Source: DASXRA01 sp036558905
GTDB lineage: Bacteria; Actinomycetota; Actinomycetes; Mycobacteriales; Jatrophihabitantaceae
NCBI GenBank assembly: GCA_036558905.1
Contig: DATBER010000169.1
Span: forward strand, 1 to 64,000
Length of the DNA: 64,000 nt
Direction of reading: 5' to 3'
Position numbers and translations under genes: made by a program. The notes beneath the pieces were generated by a model. The model searched no databases. It was not told the origin of the DNA and was given only the letters and a program-made list of their open reading frames with translations. Shown in pieces: positions 7,676 to 17,250 of the stretch. Within the stretch, counting starts at the first letter, position 1. Each line of letters begins with the position of its first letter.

Positions 7676-9307
7676 TTACCCCTTAGCGGCTCGATAACGG
7701 CGGATCAGGGCGTTGGTCGAGCTGTCGTGCGCCAGCCCGCTGTCCGAGGTGAGCTCCGCGGCCACCTTCTTGGCCAGCACCTTGCCGAGCTCGACACCCC
7801 ACTGGTCGAAGGAGTTGATGCTCCACACCGTGCCCTGCACGAACACGCTGTGCTCGTAGAGGGCAACCAGCTTGCCCAGCGCGGCCGGGGTCAGCCGGTC
7901 CAGCAACATGGTGTTGGACGGGCGGTTGCCGTCGAACACCCGGTGCGGCACCAGCCACTCGGGCGTGCCCTCGGCGGCCACCGCCTCGGCGGTCTTGCCG
8001 AACGCCAGCGCCTCGGTCTGCGCGAACACGTTGGCGGTGAGCAGGTCGTGGTGATTGCCCAGCGGGTTCAGCGTGTGCAAGAACCCGATGAAGTCGGCCG
8101 GGATGAGCCGGGTGCCCTGGTGGATCAGCTGGTAGAAGCTGTGCTGCCCGTTCGTGCCGGGCTCGCCCCAGTACACCGGCGACGTTTCGTAGGTGACCCG
8201 GTCGCCGGCCAGCGTGACGTGCTTGCCGTTGGACTCCATCGTCAGCTGCTGCAGGTAGGCCGGGAACCGCTTGAGGTACTGGTCGTACGGCAGCACCGCC
8301 TGGGTCTGCGCCCCGAAGAAGTCGCTGTACCAGACGGTCAGCAAGCCCAGCAGCACCGGCAGGTTCTCGGCGAACGGCGCGGTGCGGAAGTGCTCGTCCA
8401 TCTCGTGGAAGCCGCCGAGCAGCTCCTCGAACGCATCCGGTCCGATGGCGATCATCGTCGACAGGCCGATCGCCGAGTCCATCGAGTAACGGCCGCCGAC
8501 CCAGTCCCAGAAGCCGAACATGTTCATGACGTCGATGCCGAACTTCTCGACCTCGGCGGCGTTCGTGGACACGGCCACGAAGTGCTTGGCGATCGCGCTG
8601 TCGTCCGTGAGCGCGCTCAGAACCCAATCCCGCGCGGTGTGCGCGTTGGTCATCGTCTCGAGGGTCGTGAACGTCTTGGACGAGATGATGAACAGCGTCT
8701 CGGCCGGGTCGAGATCGCGCGTGGCCTCGGCGAAGTCGGTGCCGTCGACGTTGGAGACGAACCGGAAGGTCAATTCGCGGGCGCTGTAGTGGCGCAGCGC
8801 CTCGTAGGCCATGACCGGGCCGAGGTCGGATCCGCCGATGCCGATATTGACGATGTTGCGGATCGCCTGGCCGGTGTGGCCGCGCCACTGCCCGGCGCGC
8901 ACCCGGTCGGCGAACTCGGCCATCCGGCCCAGCACCTCGTGCACGGCCGGCACGACGTCGATGCCGTCGACGCGGATCTGCTCCTTGCGGGGGGCCCGCA
9001 GGGCCACGTGCAGGACGGCACGCTCCTCGGTGGTGTTGATCTTCTCGCCGGCGAACATGGCGTCGATGCGGCCCCGCAGGCCCGACTCGTCGGCCAGGCG
9101 CAGCAGCAAGCGCACCGTGTCGTCGGTGATGCGGTTCTTCGAGTAGTCGAGATAAATGCCACAGGCGTTCAGGGTGAGCCGTTCGCCACGCTGTGGATCA
9201 TCGGCGAACAACTCTCGCAGGTGGAGATCGCGCACCTGCGCGTAATGGTCCTGCAGCTCTTTCCACGCGGTTCGGTCGGGCAACGGTGGTACAGCGGACT
9301 CGGCCAT
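7676..9307 (-). CDS. pgi: Glucose-6-phosphate isomerase
   Basis: 543 aa, full length. It interconverts glucose 6-phosphate and fructose 6-phosphate. The phosphosugar-binding signatures are present: IGIGGSDLGP, SSKTFTTLETM (phosphate loop) and GTNGQHSFYQLIHQG with the catalytic His and Gln. The ATG at 9307 has a strong GGAGGGGG site. It is the first gene of the pgi-gnd pair and is divergent from ugd across a 142-nt gap that must hold both promoters. Confidence 0.97.
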   Translation of the reverse strand: MAESAVPPLPDRTAWKELQDHYAQVRDLHLRELFADDPQRGERLTLNACGIYLDYSKNRITDDTVRLLLRLADESGLRGRIDAMFAGEKINTTEERAVLHVALRAPRKEQIRVDGIDVVPAVHEVLGRMAEFADRVRAGQWRGHTGQAIRNIVNIGIGGSDLGPVMAYEALRHYSARELTFRFVSNVDGTDFAEATRDLDPAETLFIISSKTFTTLETMTNAHTARDWVLSALTDDSAIAKHFVAVSTNAAEVEKFGIDVMNMFGFWDWVGGRYSMDSAIGLSTMIAIGPDAFEELLGGFHEMDEHFRTAPFAENLPVLLGLLTVWYSDFFGAQTQAVLPYDQYLKRFPAYLQQLTMESNGKHVTLAGDRVTYETSPVYWGEPGTNGQHSFYQLIHQGTRLIPADFIGFLHTLNPLGNHHDLLTANVFAQTEALAFGKTAEAVAAEGTPEWLVPHRVFDGNRPSNTMLLDRLTPAALGKLVALYEHSVFVQGTVWSINSFDQWGVELGKVLAKKVAAELTSDSGLAHDSSTNALIRRYRAAKG

Positions 9308-9449
9308 AAGGCCCCCTCCTGTCGACTAGGCCATCTCAGCATCCCGCTCGGTCTGGACGCCAGCATTACCGGCCCGGTGCTAGTCCGGCATCTGTCAAAC
9401 AGCTAGCCTCATCGGGTTGTCCCTGACTTGAACAGGTAAGGATCTGGCA

Positions 9450-10775
9450 GTGACCACTGAGCGGCCAAAGCTGTCCGTCATCGGCACCGGCTACCTGGGC
9501 GCCACCCACGCGGTGTGCATGGTCGAGCTCGGCTACGACGTCATCGGACTGGACGCCGACGAGGAGAAGATCGGCCGGCTGAAGAAGGGCGAGGCGCCGT
9601 TCTTCGAGCCCGGGCTGCCCGAGCTGCTGACCAAGCACGCCAGCAGCGGCCGGCTGCGCTTCACCACCTCCTACGAGGAGGTCGCCGAGTTCGCCGACGT
9701 GCACTTCGTGTGTGTCGGCACGCCGCAGAAGAAGGGCGAGTACTCGGCCGACCTGCGCTACGTCGAGGCGGCGTTCACCTCGCTGGCCCCGCACCTGAAC
9801 CGCAAGGCGCTGGTGGTGGGCAAGTCGACCGTGCCGGCCGGTACGGCCGCGCGCATGGAGAAGCTCATGCGCAGCCTCACCCCGAGCAAGGACGTCGAGC
9901 TGGCCTGGAACCCCGAGTTCCTGCGCGAGGGTTTCGCCGTCGAGGACACGCTGCGTCCCGACCGCATGGTGTTCGGCGTCCACTCCGACTGGGCCGAGCA
10001 GCAGCTGCGGGCGGCGTTCGCCCCGGTCATCGAGGCCGGCACGCCGGTCATCGTCACCGACTTCGCCACCGCCGAGCTGGTCAAGGTCGCGGCCAACTCC
10101 TTCCTGGCCACCAAGATCTCGTTCATCAACGCGATGGCCGAGGTCTGCGAGGCCACCGGGGCCGACGTCACCCAGCTGGCCCAGGCCATCGGCCACGACG
10201 CCCGCATCGGACACCGCTTCCTGCGCTCCGGGCTGGGCTTCGGCGGCGGCTGCCTGCCCAAGGACATCCGCGCGTTCATCGCCCGGGCCGGCGAGCTCGG
10301 CGTCGACCAGGCGGTGTCGTTCCTGCGTGAGGTCGACGAGATCAACCTGCGCCGGCGGGCGCGCACCCTGGAGCTCGGCCTCGACCTGGTCGACGGCACG
10401 TACCGGGGCACCCGCATCGCGGTGCTGGGTGCGGCGTTCAAGCCGAACAGCGACGACATCCGCGACTCGCCGGCCCTGGACGTCGCGGCCTCCATCGGGC
10501 GGCGGGGCGGCGACGTGGTGATCTACGACCCGCAGGCGATCGAGAACGCCCGGCGCGTGCACCCCGAGCTGATCTACGTCGAGTCGCTGGACGAGGCGCT
10601 CACCGGGGCCGACGTGACGATGGTGCTGACCGAGTGGGACGAGTTCTGCTCGATGGACCCGGTCGCGATCAGCAGCAAGGTCGCGCAGCGCAACATCGTC
10701 GACGGCCGCAACGTGCTCGACCCCGTGCAGTGGCGTAAGGCGGGCTGGCGCTACCAGGCGCTGAGCCGGCCGTAG
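9450..10775 (+). CDS. ugd: UDP-glucose 6-dehydrogenase
   Basis: 441 aa. It oxidises UDP-glucose to UDP-glucuronate with two NAD, feeding cell-surface polysaccharides. Rossmann motif IGTGYLGATHA sits near residue 11, the catalytic Cys is in GFGGGCLPKD (about residue 267), and FKPNSDDIRDSP marks the UDP-binding domain. The start is GTG with AAGGAT upstream. Its TAG stop overlaps the next gene's GTG by one base, so the two are translationally linked. Confidence 0.93.
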   Translation: MTTERPKLSVIGTGYLGATHAVCMVELGYDVIGLDADEEKIGRLKKGEAPFFEPGLPELLTKHASSGRLRFTTSYEEVAEFADVHFVCVGTPQKKGEYSADLRYVEAAFTSLAPHLNRKALVVGKSTVPAGTAARMEKLMRSLTPSKDVELAWNPEFLREGFAVEDTLRPDRMVFGVHSDWAEQQLRAAFAPVIEAGTPVIVTDFATAELVKVAANSFLATKISFINAMAEVCEATGADVTQLAQAIGHDARIGHRFLRSGLGFGGGCLPKDIRAFIARAGELGVDQAVSFLREVDEINLRRRARTLELGLDLVDGTYRGTRIAVLGAAFKPNSDDIRDSPALDVAASIGRRGGDVVIYDPQAIENARRVHPELIYVESLDEALTGADVTMVLTEWDEFCSMDPVAISSKVAQRNIVDGRNVLDPVQWRKAGWRYQALSRP

Positions 10776-12103
10776 TGGACTCGGTTCTCGCGGCCGATCT
10801 CGAGCGGCTGACCCGCGACCGGCAGCGCGAGTGGCGCAGTCCGGGCGTGTCGGCGGCCGTGGTCCGCGACGGATCGATCGCCTGGTCGCTGGGCGTCGGC
10901 GCGGCCGACGTGGCCGCACGCGACGTCGCGCCCGACCCGGACACGGCGTTCGCCATCGGGTCGATCAGCAAGACATTCACCGCGTCGCTGATCATGCAGC
11001 TGCGCGACGAGGGCAAGCTGGCCCTGTCCGATCCGGTCGCCCGCCACATCGATGTCCCGGCCCACGGCGACCTGACGATCCGCGAGTTGCTCGCGCATGC
11101 GTCCGGCCTGCAGCGCGAGCCGGTGGGCGACCTGTGGGACACGCTCGAGGTTCCCGACATCGCGACCGTGCTCAGCCAGCTGGCCGAGGCCGAGCAGGTG
11201 CTGCCGGCCCGGCGGCGCTGGCACTACTCGAACCTGGCGTACTCGTTGCTGGGCGAGGTCGTCTCGCGGCTCGACGGCCGGCCCTGGGCGTCGGCCCTGC
11301 AGGCCCGGCTGCTCGACCCGCTCGGCATGACCCGCACGTCGCTGGATCCGGCCGGGCCACGCGCCGTCGGCTACTACACCGACCCGCACACCGACCAGGT
11401 GAGCCTGGAGAAGTGGCCGGACATGGCCGGGTTCTCGTCGGCCGGCGGCCTGTGGAGCACGGCGTCGGACCTGGCCCGCTGGGTGTCGTTCCTCGGTACG
11501 GGCGCCGACGGCGTGCTGTCGGCCGACACGCTCGACGAGATGACCCGGCCCGAGATCATGTCCGACCTGGAGGCCTGGACGCTCGCCTGGGGCCTCGGCC
11601 TGGAGCTGTTCCGCCGCGGTGAGCGCCTCCTGGTCGGCCACGAGGGCGCCATGCCGGGCTTCCTGGCCTGCATCGCGATGCGGCGGGCCGACCGGGTCGG
11701 GTCCATCGTCTTGTGCAACACGTCGGCCGGCGCCGATCCGGCCGCGCTGGCGCTGGATCTGGTCACGACCGTGCTCGACGCGTCGCCGCCGTTCGCCGAG
11801 ACATGGCGGCCCGGTCCGCCGGTGCCGGCCGCGCTGGCGCCGCTGGTCGGGCGGTGGTGGTCGGAGGGCGACTCGTTCACCTTCTCCGTCCGCGACGGCC
11901 GCCTGGAGGCCCGCAAAGACAGCCTGCCGGCCGGGAAGCCGCCGGCCGTGTTCGAGCCGGCCGGCACCGACCGCTACCGCACCGTGTCCGGCCGTGAGGA
12001 GGGCGAGCTGCTGCTGGTCGAGCGCGACGAGTCCGGCGCCGTGGCCCGCATGCGCTGGGCCACCTACCCGTTCACCCGCCAGCCCGGCACGTTCGGCGGC
12101 TGA
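10775..12103 (+). CDS. Class C beta-lactamase-like serine hydrolase
   Basis: 442 aa, cytosolic by appearance (no signal peptide). It has the AmpC/esterase-fold triad: SISK at 63-66 with nucleophile Ser63, YSN near 150, and HEG near the third motif position. A short C-terminal lipocalin-like beta domain follows. Members include esterases, D-amino-acid peptidases and carboxypeptidases; the substrate cannot be read from sequence, and nothing suggests a resistance enzyme. The start overlaps the ugd stop (TAGTG). Confidence 0.88.
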   Translation: MDSVLAADLERLTRDRQREWRSPGVSAAVVRDGSIAWSLGVGAADVAARDVAPDPDTAFAIGSISKTFTASLIMQLRDEGKLALSDPVARHIDVPAHGDLTIRELLAHASGLQREPVGDLWDTLEVPDIATVLSQLAEAEQVLPARRRWHYSNLAYSLLGEVVSRLDGRPWASALQARLLDPLGMTRTSLDPAGPRAVGYYTDPHTDQVSLEKWPDMAGFSSAGGLWSTASDLARWVSFLGTGADGVLSADTLDEMTRPEIMSDLEAWTLAWGLGLELFRRGERLLVGHEGAMPGFLACIAMRRADRVGSIVLCNTSAGADPAALALDLVTTVLDASPPFAETWRPGPPVPAALAPLVGRWWSEGDSFTFSVRDGRLEARKDSLPAGKPPAVFEPAGTDRYRTVSGREEGELLLVERDESGAVARMRWATYPFTRQPGTFGG

Positions 12104-12116
12104 GCGGCGTCAGCCG
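12097..12116. terminator. Shared-stop palindrome between convergent genes
   Basis: CGGCTGAGCGGCGTCAGCCG: a 7-bp stem with a GCGGCG loop. The plus-strand TGA of the serine hydrolase (12101-12103) and the minus-strand TGA of the LLM gene (12110-12112) both sit inside the stem. The core CTGAGCGGCGTCAG recurs at 16498-16511. Confidence 0.6.
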
Positions 12117-12889
12117 AGCTTGGCCCGGGTCTCGGCGGCCAGGCCGATGAGCGGGCCGATCTCCAGCGCGGTTTCGGTCGGTTGCAGCACGACCGTGGTC
12201 GCCCCGGCCTCGCCGTACCCGCGCACCACGTCAGCCATCTCGTCGGCCGGGCCAGCCACCGGCAGGTAGGCGACGACCTCGTGCGGACGGGGCGCAGCCG
12301 CCTGGGCGATGGCCGCACGTACGCCGTCGGGCGTGATGCCGGCGTCGAGCACCAGCCCGTCGGCGATCTCGCCGGCCAGCGCGATCGTGCGGGGCTTGCG
12401 GGCCCCGACGAGCAGCGGCGGCACCTGGCTGGGCGGCCAGTCGAGAGTGACCCCGGACAGGTTCACGTACGAGCCGGACGTCGTCACCGTCTCGCCGTGC
12501 AGCAACGCCCGCACCGCCGACACCCACTCGTGCAGCAGCGTCATCGGCGACTCGGCGCGGGCGCCGACCTGGGCCATCCAGTCCAGGACGCCGTGCCCGG
12601 CGGCCGGCACGAACCGTCCCGGGAACAGCCGGGCGACCGTCGCCAGCTCCATCGCGGCCAGGGCCGGATTGCGAAACGGCACCGGCATCAGGCCCAGGCC
12701 GACCCGCACCGATTCGGTCCAGGCCAGGGCGGCCACCGAGGCGGTGAGGCCCCCTTCGAGGAAACAGTCCTCCCACAGCCACACGTCGTCCAGGCCGGCC
12801 GCCTGGGCCGAAGTCACGAACGGGCGCAACTGCTCGGGCGGCAACTGCGGACGGAACACGACACCGAGCCGGGGCGAAGTCACCGTCAC
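12110..12889 (-). CDS. LLM-class flavin-dependent oxidoreductase (luciferase-like)
   Basis: 259 aa, a TIM-barrel luciferase-like protein, probably using F420 or FMN. It begins MTVTSPRLGVVFRPQ, with VWLWEDCF, LTASVAALAWTE, FVPAAGHGVLDW and PPLLVGARKP matching the conserved strands of the family. It is near the short end for the family. GTG at 12889 overlaps the stop of the upstream FAD oxidase as GTGA, which sets the start (GTG 12883 is an alternative). Substrate unknown; the pairing with a BBE-type oxidase suggests shared secondary metabolism or detoxification. Confidence 0.85.
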   Translation of the reverse strand: MTVTSPRLGVVFRPQLPPEQLRPFVTSAQAAGLDDVWLWEDCFLEGGLTASVAALAWTESVRVGLGLMPVPFRNPALAAMELATVARLFPGRFVPAAGHGVLDWMAQVGARAESPMTLLHEWVSAVRALLHGETVTTSGSYVNLSGVTLDWPPSQVPPLLVGARKPRTIALAGEIADGLVLDAGITPDGVRAAIAQAAAPRPHEVVAYLPVAGPADEMADVVRGYGEAGATTVVLQPTETALEIGPLIGLAAETRAKLG

Positions 12890-14190
12890 ACCGTAATGGC
12901 CGCCGCCGACGTCGGCCGGATGTTCTGGTTCAGGTGGAAGGCGTTGTCCGGGTCGTAGGCGTCCTTGACCGCGGTGAGCCGGGCCAGCTTGGCCGGCGAG
13001 TAGGCCCGCCGCACGCCGGCCTCTCCCTCGTCGCCCAGGGCGTTGACGTACGCCCCGGCGGCGAACGGCTCGATCCGGGCGGCCGCCTGCCGGGCCGCCG
13101 TCATCCGGGCCTCGTCCTCGTCCGGGTCGGACCAGCGGGTCGCCGCCACGTACTCGTACCGAGTGCCGCGATGCGCGAACGCCGCGGCATCGTCGGGCAC
13201 GTCGGCGATGGCCCCGCCGTAGGCCTGCAGGCTCACGCTCGGCTGCAGCGGACCGCCGCCCGCCACCAGCTCGTCGATCGCCTCGTCGTAGAGCGCCCGG
13301 AAGTAGTGGCCCTTCCAGTAGCGGCGGTAGGAGTGGTCCTGGGCGGAGTCGTCCACACGCTGCAGGTCGAGGTAGGACATCGCCTCCACCCGCGACTCGG
13401 CCGGGCGCCCGAGCACCCGCAGCGAAGCCAGCAGCCGTTGCCCGCGGTCCGGGTCGCCGACCCACACGTAGCCCACCGTCACGGCATCCGAGCCGATGGA
13501 CGCCTCGAACGTGGCCGCCCGGGGCGCCGATGCGCTCAGGTCCCGCCAGCCGCGCAGCACCTCGGCCGCCCGGTCGATCGGATAGGTCAGCTCGGTGCGC
13601 AGCGCCTGCGTGCCGATCCGGTGCAGCCGGAACTCGAACGACGTGACGATGCCGAAGTTGCCGCCGCCCCCGCGCAGCGCCCAGAACAGGTCCGGGTGCT
13701 CGTCGGCGGCGGCCCGCACGACCGAGCCGTCGGCCGTCACGACCTGGTACGACTCGACGTTGTCGCAGGCCAGCCCGTACTGGCGGGCCAGCCAGCCCAT
13801 ACCGCCGCCGAGGGTCAGCCCGCCGACGCCGGTGTGCGACACGTTGCCGGCCGTCGTGGCCAGCCCGTACCGCTGGGCCTCCCGGTCGAGCGCGCCGAGC
13901 AGCGCCCCGCCCTGCACGACGGCCCGCCGCCGCGCCGGGTCGACGTGCACGGCACCCATCGGCGTCAGGTCGATCATCAGGCCGTCGTCCGGGACGGCGT
14001 GCCCGGCGATGCTGTGCCCGCCGCAGCGCACGCCGATCTCGAGGTCGAGCTCGCGGGAGGTGCGCACCGCCTCGACGACGTCGGCGACGCTCGCACAACG
14101 GGCGATCACCCGCGGCCGCCGGTCGATCATGCCGTTCCACACCCGCCGAGCGGCGTCGTATCCGGCCTGGCCGGGTCGCAATGTCTCCAT
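12886..14190 (-). CDS. FAD-linked oxidase, berberine-bridge-enzyme family
   Basis: 434 aa. It has a PCMH-type FAD domain (about 25-200) with VRCGGHSIAG, whose His is the 8-alpha flavin attachment site, and GGGGNFGIVT. The second attachment Cys of bicovalent members is replaced: the matching stretch reads VSHTGVGGL with Ser where CPTVGVGG-type enzymes have Cys, so single covalent attachment is expected. The C-terminal BBE segment YDPDNAFHLNQNI is intact. No signal peptide. It oxidises an unknown alcohol or sugar-like substrate with O2. First gene of the pair with the LLM protein. Confidence 0.9.
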   Translation of the reverse strand: METLRPGQAGYDAARRVWNGMIDRRPRVIARCASVADVVEAVRTSRELDLEIGVRCGGHSIAGHAVPDDGLMIDLTPMGAVHVDPARRRAVVQGGALLGALDREAQRYGLATTAGNVSHTGVGGLTLGGGMGWLARQYGLACDNVESYQVVTADGSVVRAAADEHPDLFWALRGGGGNFGIVTSFEFRLHRIGTQALRTELTYPIDRAAEVLRGWRDLSASAPRAATFEASIGSDAVTVGYVWVGDPDRGQRLLASLRVLGRPAESRVEAMSYLDLQRVDDSAQDHSYRRYWKGHYFRALYDEAIDELVAGGGPLQPSVSLQAYGGAIADVPDDAAAFAHRGTRYEYVAATRWSDPDEDEARMTAARQAAARIEPFAAGAYVNALGDEGEAGVRRAYSPAKLARLTAVKDAYDPDNAFHLNQNIRPTSAAAITV

Positions 14191-14257
14191 GCCAACGACC
14201 CTGACATCGGCGCGGGCCGCCGATAAGGTCCAATCCGCGGCGCGGATTCAGGTCCAG

Positions 14258-14758
14258 TTACCGCTGCGCCAGCCGGGCCGCCAGCGCGGCGTCCTTGGCG
14301 TGTGCCGTCTCGGCGAGCGCGGCCTGGAAGTCGGCCATCTGCCCCGCCAGCCCCGGATCGGACGCGGCCAGGATGCGCACGGCCAGCAGCCCGGCGTTGC
14401 GCGCTCCCCCGATCGACACGGTGGCCACCGGCACGCCGGCCGGCATCTGCACGATCGACAGCAGCGAGTCCATCCCGTCCAGGTAGCGCAGCGGCACCGG
14501 GACGCCGATCACCGGCAGGGTCGTCATCGACGCGACCATGCCCGGCAGGTGGGCCGCCCCGCCCGCCCCGGCGATGATCACCCGCAGACCGCGCTCGGCC
14601 GCCGACTGGGCGTAGGTGGCCATGTCCAGCGGCGTGCGGTGCGCCGACACGACGCGCACCTCGTGCGACACGTCGAACTCGGCCAGCGCCTCGGCGGCCG
14701 CGCCCATGACGTCGAAGTCCGAGTCGCTGCCCATGATCACGCCGACGAGCGGGCTCAT
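14258..14758 (-). CDS. purE: N5-carboxyaminoimidazole ribonucleotide mutase
   Basis: 166 aa, class I PurE. It converts N5-CAIR to CAIR in purine synthesis. MGSDSDFDVM near the start, SAHRTP, and GAGGAAHLPGM line the active site. ATG at 14758 overlaps the purK stop (ATGA), which fixes the start. It acts directly on the product of PurK. Confidence 0.97.
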   Translation of the reverse strand: MSPLVGVIMGSDSDFDVMGAAAEALAEFDVSHEVRVVSAHRTPLDMATYAQSAAERGLRVIIAGAGGAAHLPGMVASMTTLPVIGVPVPLRYLDGMDSLLSIVQMPAGVPVATVSIGGARNAGLLAVRILAASDPGLAGQMADFQAALAETAHAKDAALAARLAQR

Positions 14759-15915
14759 ACCGGGTCTCCGTTCGCGAGGTAGTCGGCCGCCGCCCGGGCC
14801 CGCTGACGCACGTCGGCGAGCGAGTCGCCCAGCGCCGTGACGTGACCGACCTTGCGCCCGGGGCGGAAACCCTTGCCGTACAGGTGAATCTTCACATCCG
14901 GCCACCGAGCCAGGCAGTGGTGCACGCGCTCGTCGATGCTGGCCGGCTTGACGTCGTCCGGGCCGGCCAGCAGGTTGGCCATGACCGTGACCGGTGCGGT
15001 GGGCGTCGTCGCGCCGAGCGGGTAGTCCAGCACCGCCCGCAGATGCTGCTCGAACTGCGACGTGCGCGCGCCCTCGATCGTCCAGTGCGCCGAGTTGTGC
15101 GGACGCATGGCCAGCTCGTTGACCAGCAGCTGGCCGTCGACCGTCTCGAACAGCTCGACGGCCAGCACGCCCACGACGCCGAGCGACTCGGCCAGCCGCA
15201 GGGCCAGCGCCTGCGCCTCGTCGGCCCGCTCGGGCGCCAGCCCCGGCGCCGGCGCGATCACCTCGACGCAGATGCCGTCCTGCTGCACCGTCTCGACCAC
15301 GGGCCAGGCCGCGCCCTGCCCGAACGGCGAGCGGGCCACCACGGCGGCCAGCTCGCGGGCGATCGGCACCTTCACCTCGGCCAGCAACGGCACCCCGGAC
15401 GACAGCGCCGAGGCCGCCTCGGCCACCGACGACACCACCCAGACGCCCTTGCCGTCGTACCCGCCGCGGGCCGCCTTGAGCACCAGCGGCCAGCCGGCCC
15501 GCTCGCCGAACGCGGCCAGCTCGTCGGCCGAGGCGATCGGCGCCCAGACCGGCCCCGGAGCGTCCAGGTCGGTCAGCCGCCGGCGCATCACCGCCTTGTC
15601 CTGGGCGTGCATCAGCGCGGCCGCCCCGGGCCGGACGGCGACTCCGGCGTCGGCCAGCGCCGTCACGTGCTCGCCGGGCACGTGCTCGTGGTCGAACGTG
15701 ACGACGTCACATCCGGATGCGAACGCCTGCAGATCCGGTAACGAGCGGTAATCGCCCACCACGACGTCGGCCGCGACGAGGGCCGCCCCGTCGTCGGGCG
15801 AGTCGGCCAGGATTCGTAGCGACTGCCCCAGCGAGATGGCGGCCTGATGCGTCATTCGGGCCAATTGGCCGGCGCCGACCATTCCGACGACGGGCAAACC
15901 GGTCCGTGGATCCAC
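14755..15915 (-). CDS. purK: N5-carboxyaminoimidazole ribonucleotide synthase
   Basis: 386 aa, an ATP-grasp enzyme that carboxylates AIR with bicarbonate. It starts VVGMVGAGQLARM. The ATP-grasp core holds AARGGYDGKG (ATP-binding loop) and NELAMRPHNSAHWTIEGA near the C-terminus. First gene of the purK-purE pair, divergent from the GtrA gene across 91 nt, as in mycobacteria. Confidence 0.97.
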   Translation of the reverse strand: MDPRTGLPVVGMVGAGQLARMTHQAAISLGQSLRILADSPDDGAALVAADVVVGDYRSLPDLQAFASGCDVVTFDHEHVPGEHVTALADAGVAVRPGAAALMHAQDKAVMRRRLTDLDAPGPVWAPIASADELAAFGERAGWPLVLKAARGGYDGKGVWVVSSVAEAASALSSGVPLLAEVKVPIARELAAVVARSPFGQGAAWPVVETVQQDGICVEVIAPAPGLAPERADEAQALALRLAESLGVVGVLAVELFETVDGQLLVNELAMRPHNSAHWTIEGARTSQFEQHLRAVLDYPLGATTPTAPVTVMANLLAGPDDVKPASIDERVHHCLARWPDVKIHLYGKGFRPGRKVGHVTALGDSLADVRQRARAAADYLANGDPV

Positions 15916-16006
15916 GTCGCGAAGAGTAGCCGCCGCCCGCTCCTAAGGTCGGCACAGGCCCGCGGTCCGCGTAGCGGAGATCGCATCCGGGTAGGATCGG
16001 GCCATC

Positions 16007-16501
16007 ATGCTCACGACGACTCCACCATCGGTGTTGGATCGGCTTCGCGGTTCGTGGCGAATCCTGCTCAAGGAGGTCGCCGCGTTCGGCGTCGTCGGCG
16101 CAGTGTGCTTCGTCATCGAGATCGGCCTGTTCAACCTGCTGCTGCATCAGCACATCGGCCCGATGACGTCCAAGGCGATATCCGCGGGCATCGCCACCGC
16201 GTTCGCGTACATCGGCAACCGCCACTGGTCGTTCTCGCACCGGGCCCGCACCGGGCTGGGTCGGGAGACGTCGTTCTTCTTCGGCATCAACCTGATCGCG
16301 CTCGTCGCCGGTGAGCTGATCATCGCGTTGTTCGCCTACCCGCTGGGTTACAAGAACGACCACTGGGTGCTGACCGCGGCCAACGTGCTCGGCATCGGCC
16401 TGGGCACGCTGTTCCGGTTCTGGGCCTACAAGCGGTTCGTGTTCCTGCACCCGGACAAGGTCAACACCGGCGTGGAAGTGGACGAGCAGCTCGCCGCCTG
16501 A
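16007..16501 (+). CDS. GtrA-family membrane protein
   Basis: 164 aa with four membrane segments (about 24-48, 54-72, 88-112, 122-142). FGVVGAVCFVIEIGLFNLL, SAGIATAFAYIGNRHWSF and FRFWAYKRFVF are the GtrA signatures. These proteins are thought to move polyprenyl-phosphate-linked sugars across the membrane for wall polysaccharide decoration. It lies next to purEK as in many Actinobacteria, without an obvious functional tie. Confidence 0.9.
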   Translation: MLTTTPPSVLDRLRGSWRILLKEVAAFGVVGAVCFVIEIGLFNLLLHQHIGPMTSKAISAGIATAFAYIGNRHWSFSHRARTGLGRETSFFFGINLIALVAGELIIALFAYPLGYKNDHWVLTAANVLGIGLGTLFRFWAYKRFVFLHPDKVNTGVEVDEQLAA

Positions 16502-16514
16502 GCGGCGTCAGGCG
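16495..16514. terminator. Shared-stop palindrome between convergent genes
   Basis: CGCCTGAGCGGCGTCAGGCG: a 7-bp stem with loop GCGGCG. The plus TGA (16499-16501, GtrA) and the minus TGA (16508-16510, dodecin) are both in the stem. Same architecture and same 14-nt core as 12097-12116. Confidence 0.6.
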
Positions 16515-16729
16515 TCCTCGGGGCTGTCCAAGCGGAAGCCCACCTTCAGGCCCACCTGCACGTGGCCGAGTTGACCGTCGACGATGTGCCCGCGGATCTC
16601 GGTCACCTCGAACCAGTCCAGCCCGTGCAGCGTGCGCGCGGCCCGGCCGATCGCACCCTTGATGGCGTCGTCCACTCCCTCGCTCGACGTGCCCACGACC
16701 TCGGTCACTCGATACGTACGGCCCGGCAT
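16508..16729 (-). CDS. Dodecin, flavin-storage protein
   Basis: 73 aa, the usual size. Dodecin forms a 12-mer that binds flavin dimers. The flavin-stacking Trp is in LDWFEVTEIRG, and the Gln of HVQVGLKVGF that contacts flavin is present. The start codon follows an AGGAGG-like site. Confidence 0.95.
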   Translation of the reverse strand: MPGRTYRVTEVVGTSSEGVDDAIKGAIGRAARTLHGLDWFEVTEIRGHIVDGQLGHVQVGLKVGFRLDSPEDA

Positions 16730-16785
16730 CGCTACCTCCTCGGACGGTCCCTGACTCAGGCCGAGCTTGGCGCAGAATCGAGGCC

Positions 16786-17250
16786 ATGGCCACTACCCGC
16801 CCCGCTCGCGCCGCCGATGTCGCCGCCGTCCGGCAACTGGTCCACGCGGCGTACGGACACTACCCGCCGATCCTCGGCGTCACGCCCGCCCCCCTGAGCG
16901 CCGACTACGCCGCACTCGTCGCGGCCGGCGAGGTGCACGTCGCCGAGCAGGACGGCGCGGTCGTCGGCGCGCTGGTGCTCGAGGCGCACCCGGATCATCT
17001 GCTCGTCGAGAACCTGGCCGTGGCCCCGGACGCGCAGGGGAAGGGCATCGGCTCGACGCTGCTGGCGCTGGCCGAGCAGCAGGCCGCGCAGCTGGGGCTG
17101 GGCGAGCTGCGCCTCTACACGCACGAGCGGATGACCGACAACCTGGCCTACTACCCCCGGCGCGGGTACGTCGAGACGCATCGCACCGACGACGGCGGCT
17201 TTCACCGCGTCCACTTCGCCAAGCAGGTCAGCTCCAGACCGAGCCGGTGA
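16786..17250 (+). CDS. GNAT-family N-acetyltransferase
   Basis: 154 aa, single GNAT fold. The acetyl-CoA loop reads DAQGKGIGSTLL after the strand ENLAVAP, and the C-terminal YYPRRGYVETHR is typical. Substrate unknown. Its last 23 nt overlap the 3' end of purC on the other strand. Confidence 0.9.
   Translation: MATTRPARAADVAAVRQLVHAAYGHYPPILGVTPAPLSADYAALVAAGEVHVAEQDGAVVGALVLEAHPDHLLVENLAVAPDAQGKGIGSTLLALAEQQAAQLGLGELRLYTHERMTDNLAYYPRRGYVETHRTDDGGFHRVHFAKQVSSRPSR

Noticed and set aside
10775..12103. Antibiotic-resistance beta-lactamase
   Set aside because: No signal peptide, and a lipocalin-like tail; fits the broad esterase/peptidase family.
12110..14233. One 707-codon frame covering the FAD oxidase and LLM genes
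   Set aside because: The first part is the oxidase region in a wrong frame; true genes start at 14190 and 12889 with a GTGA overlap.
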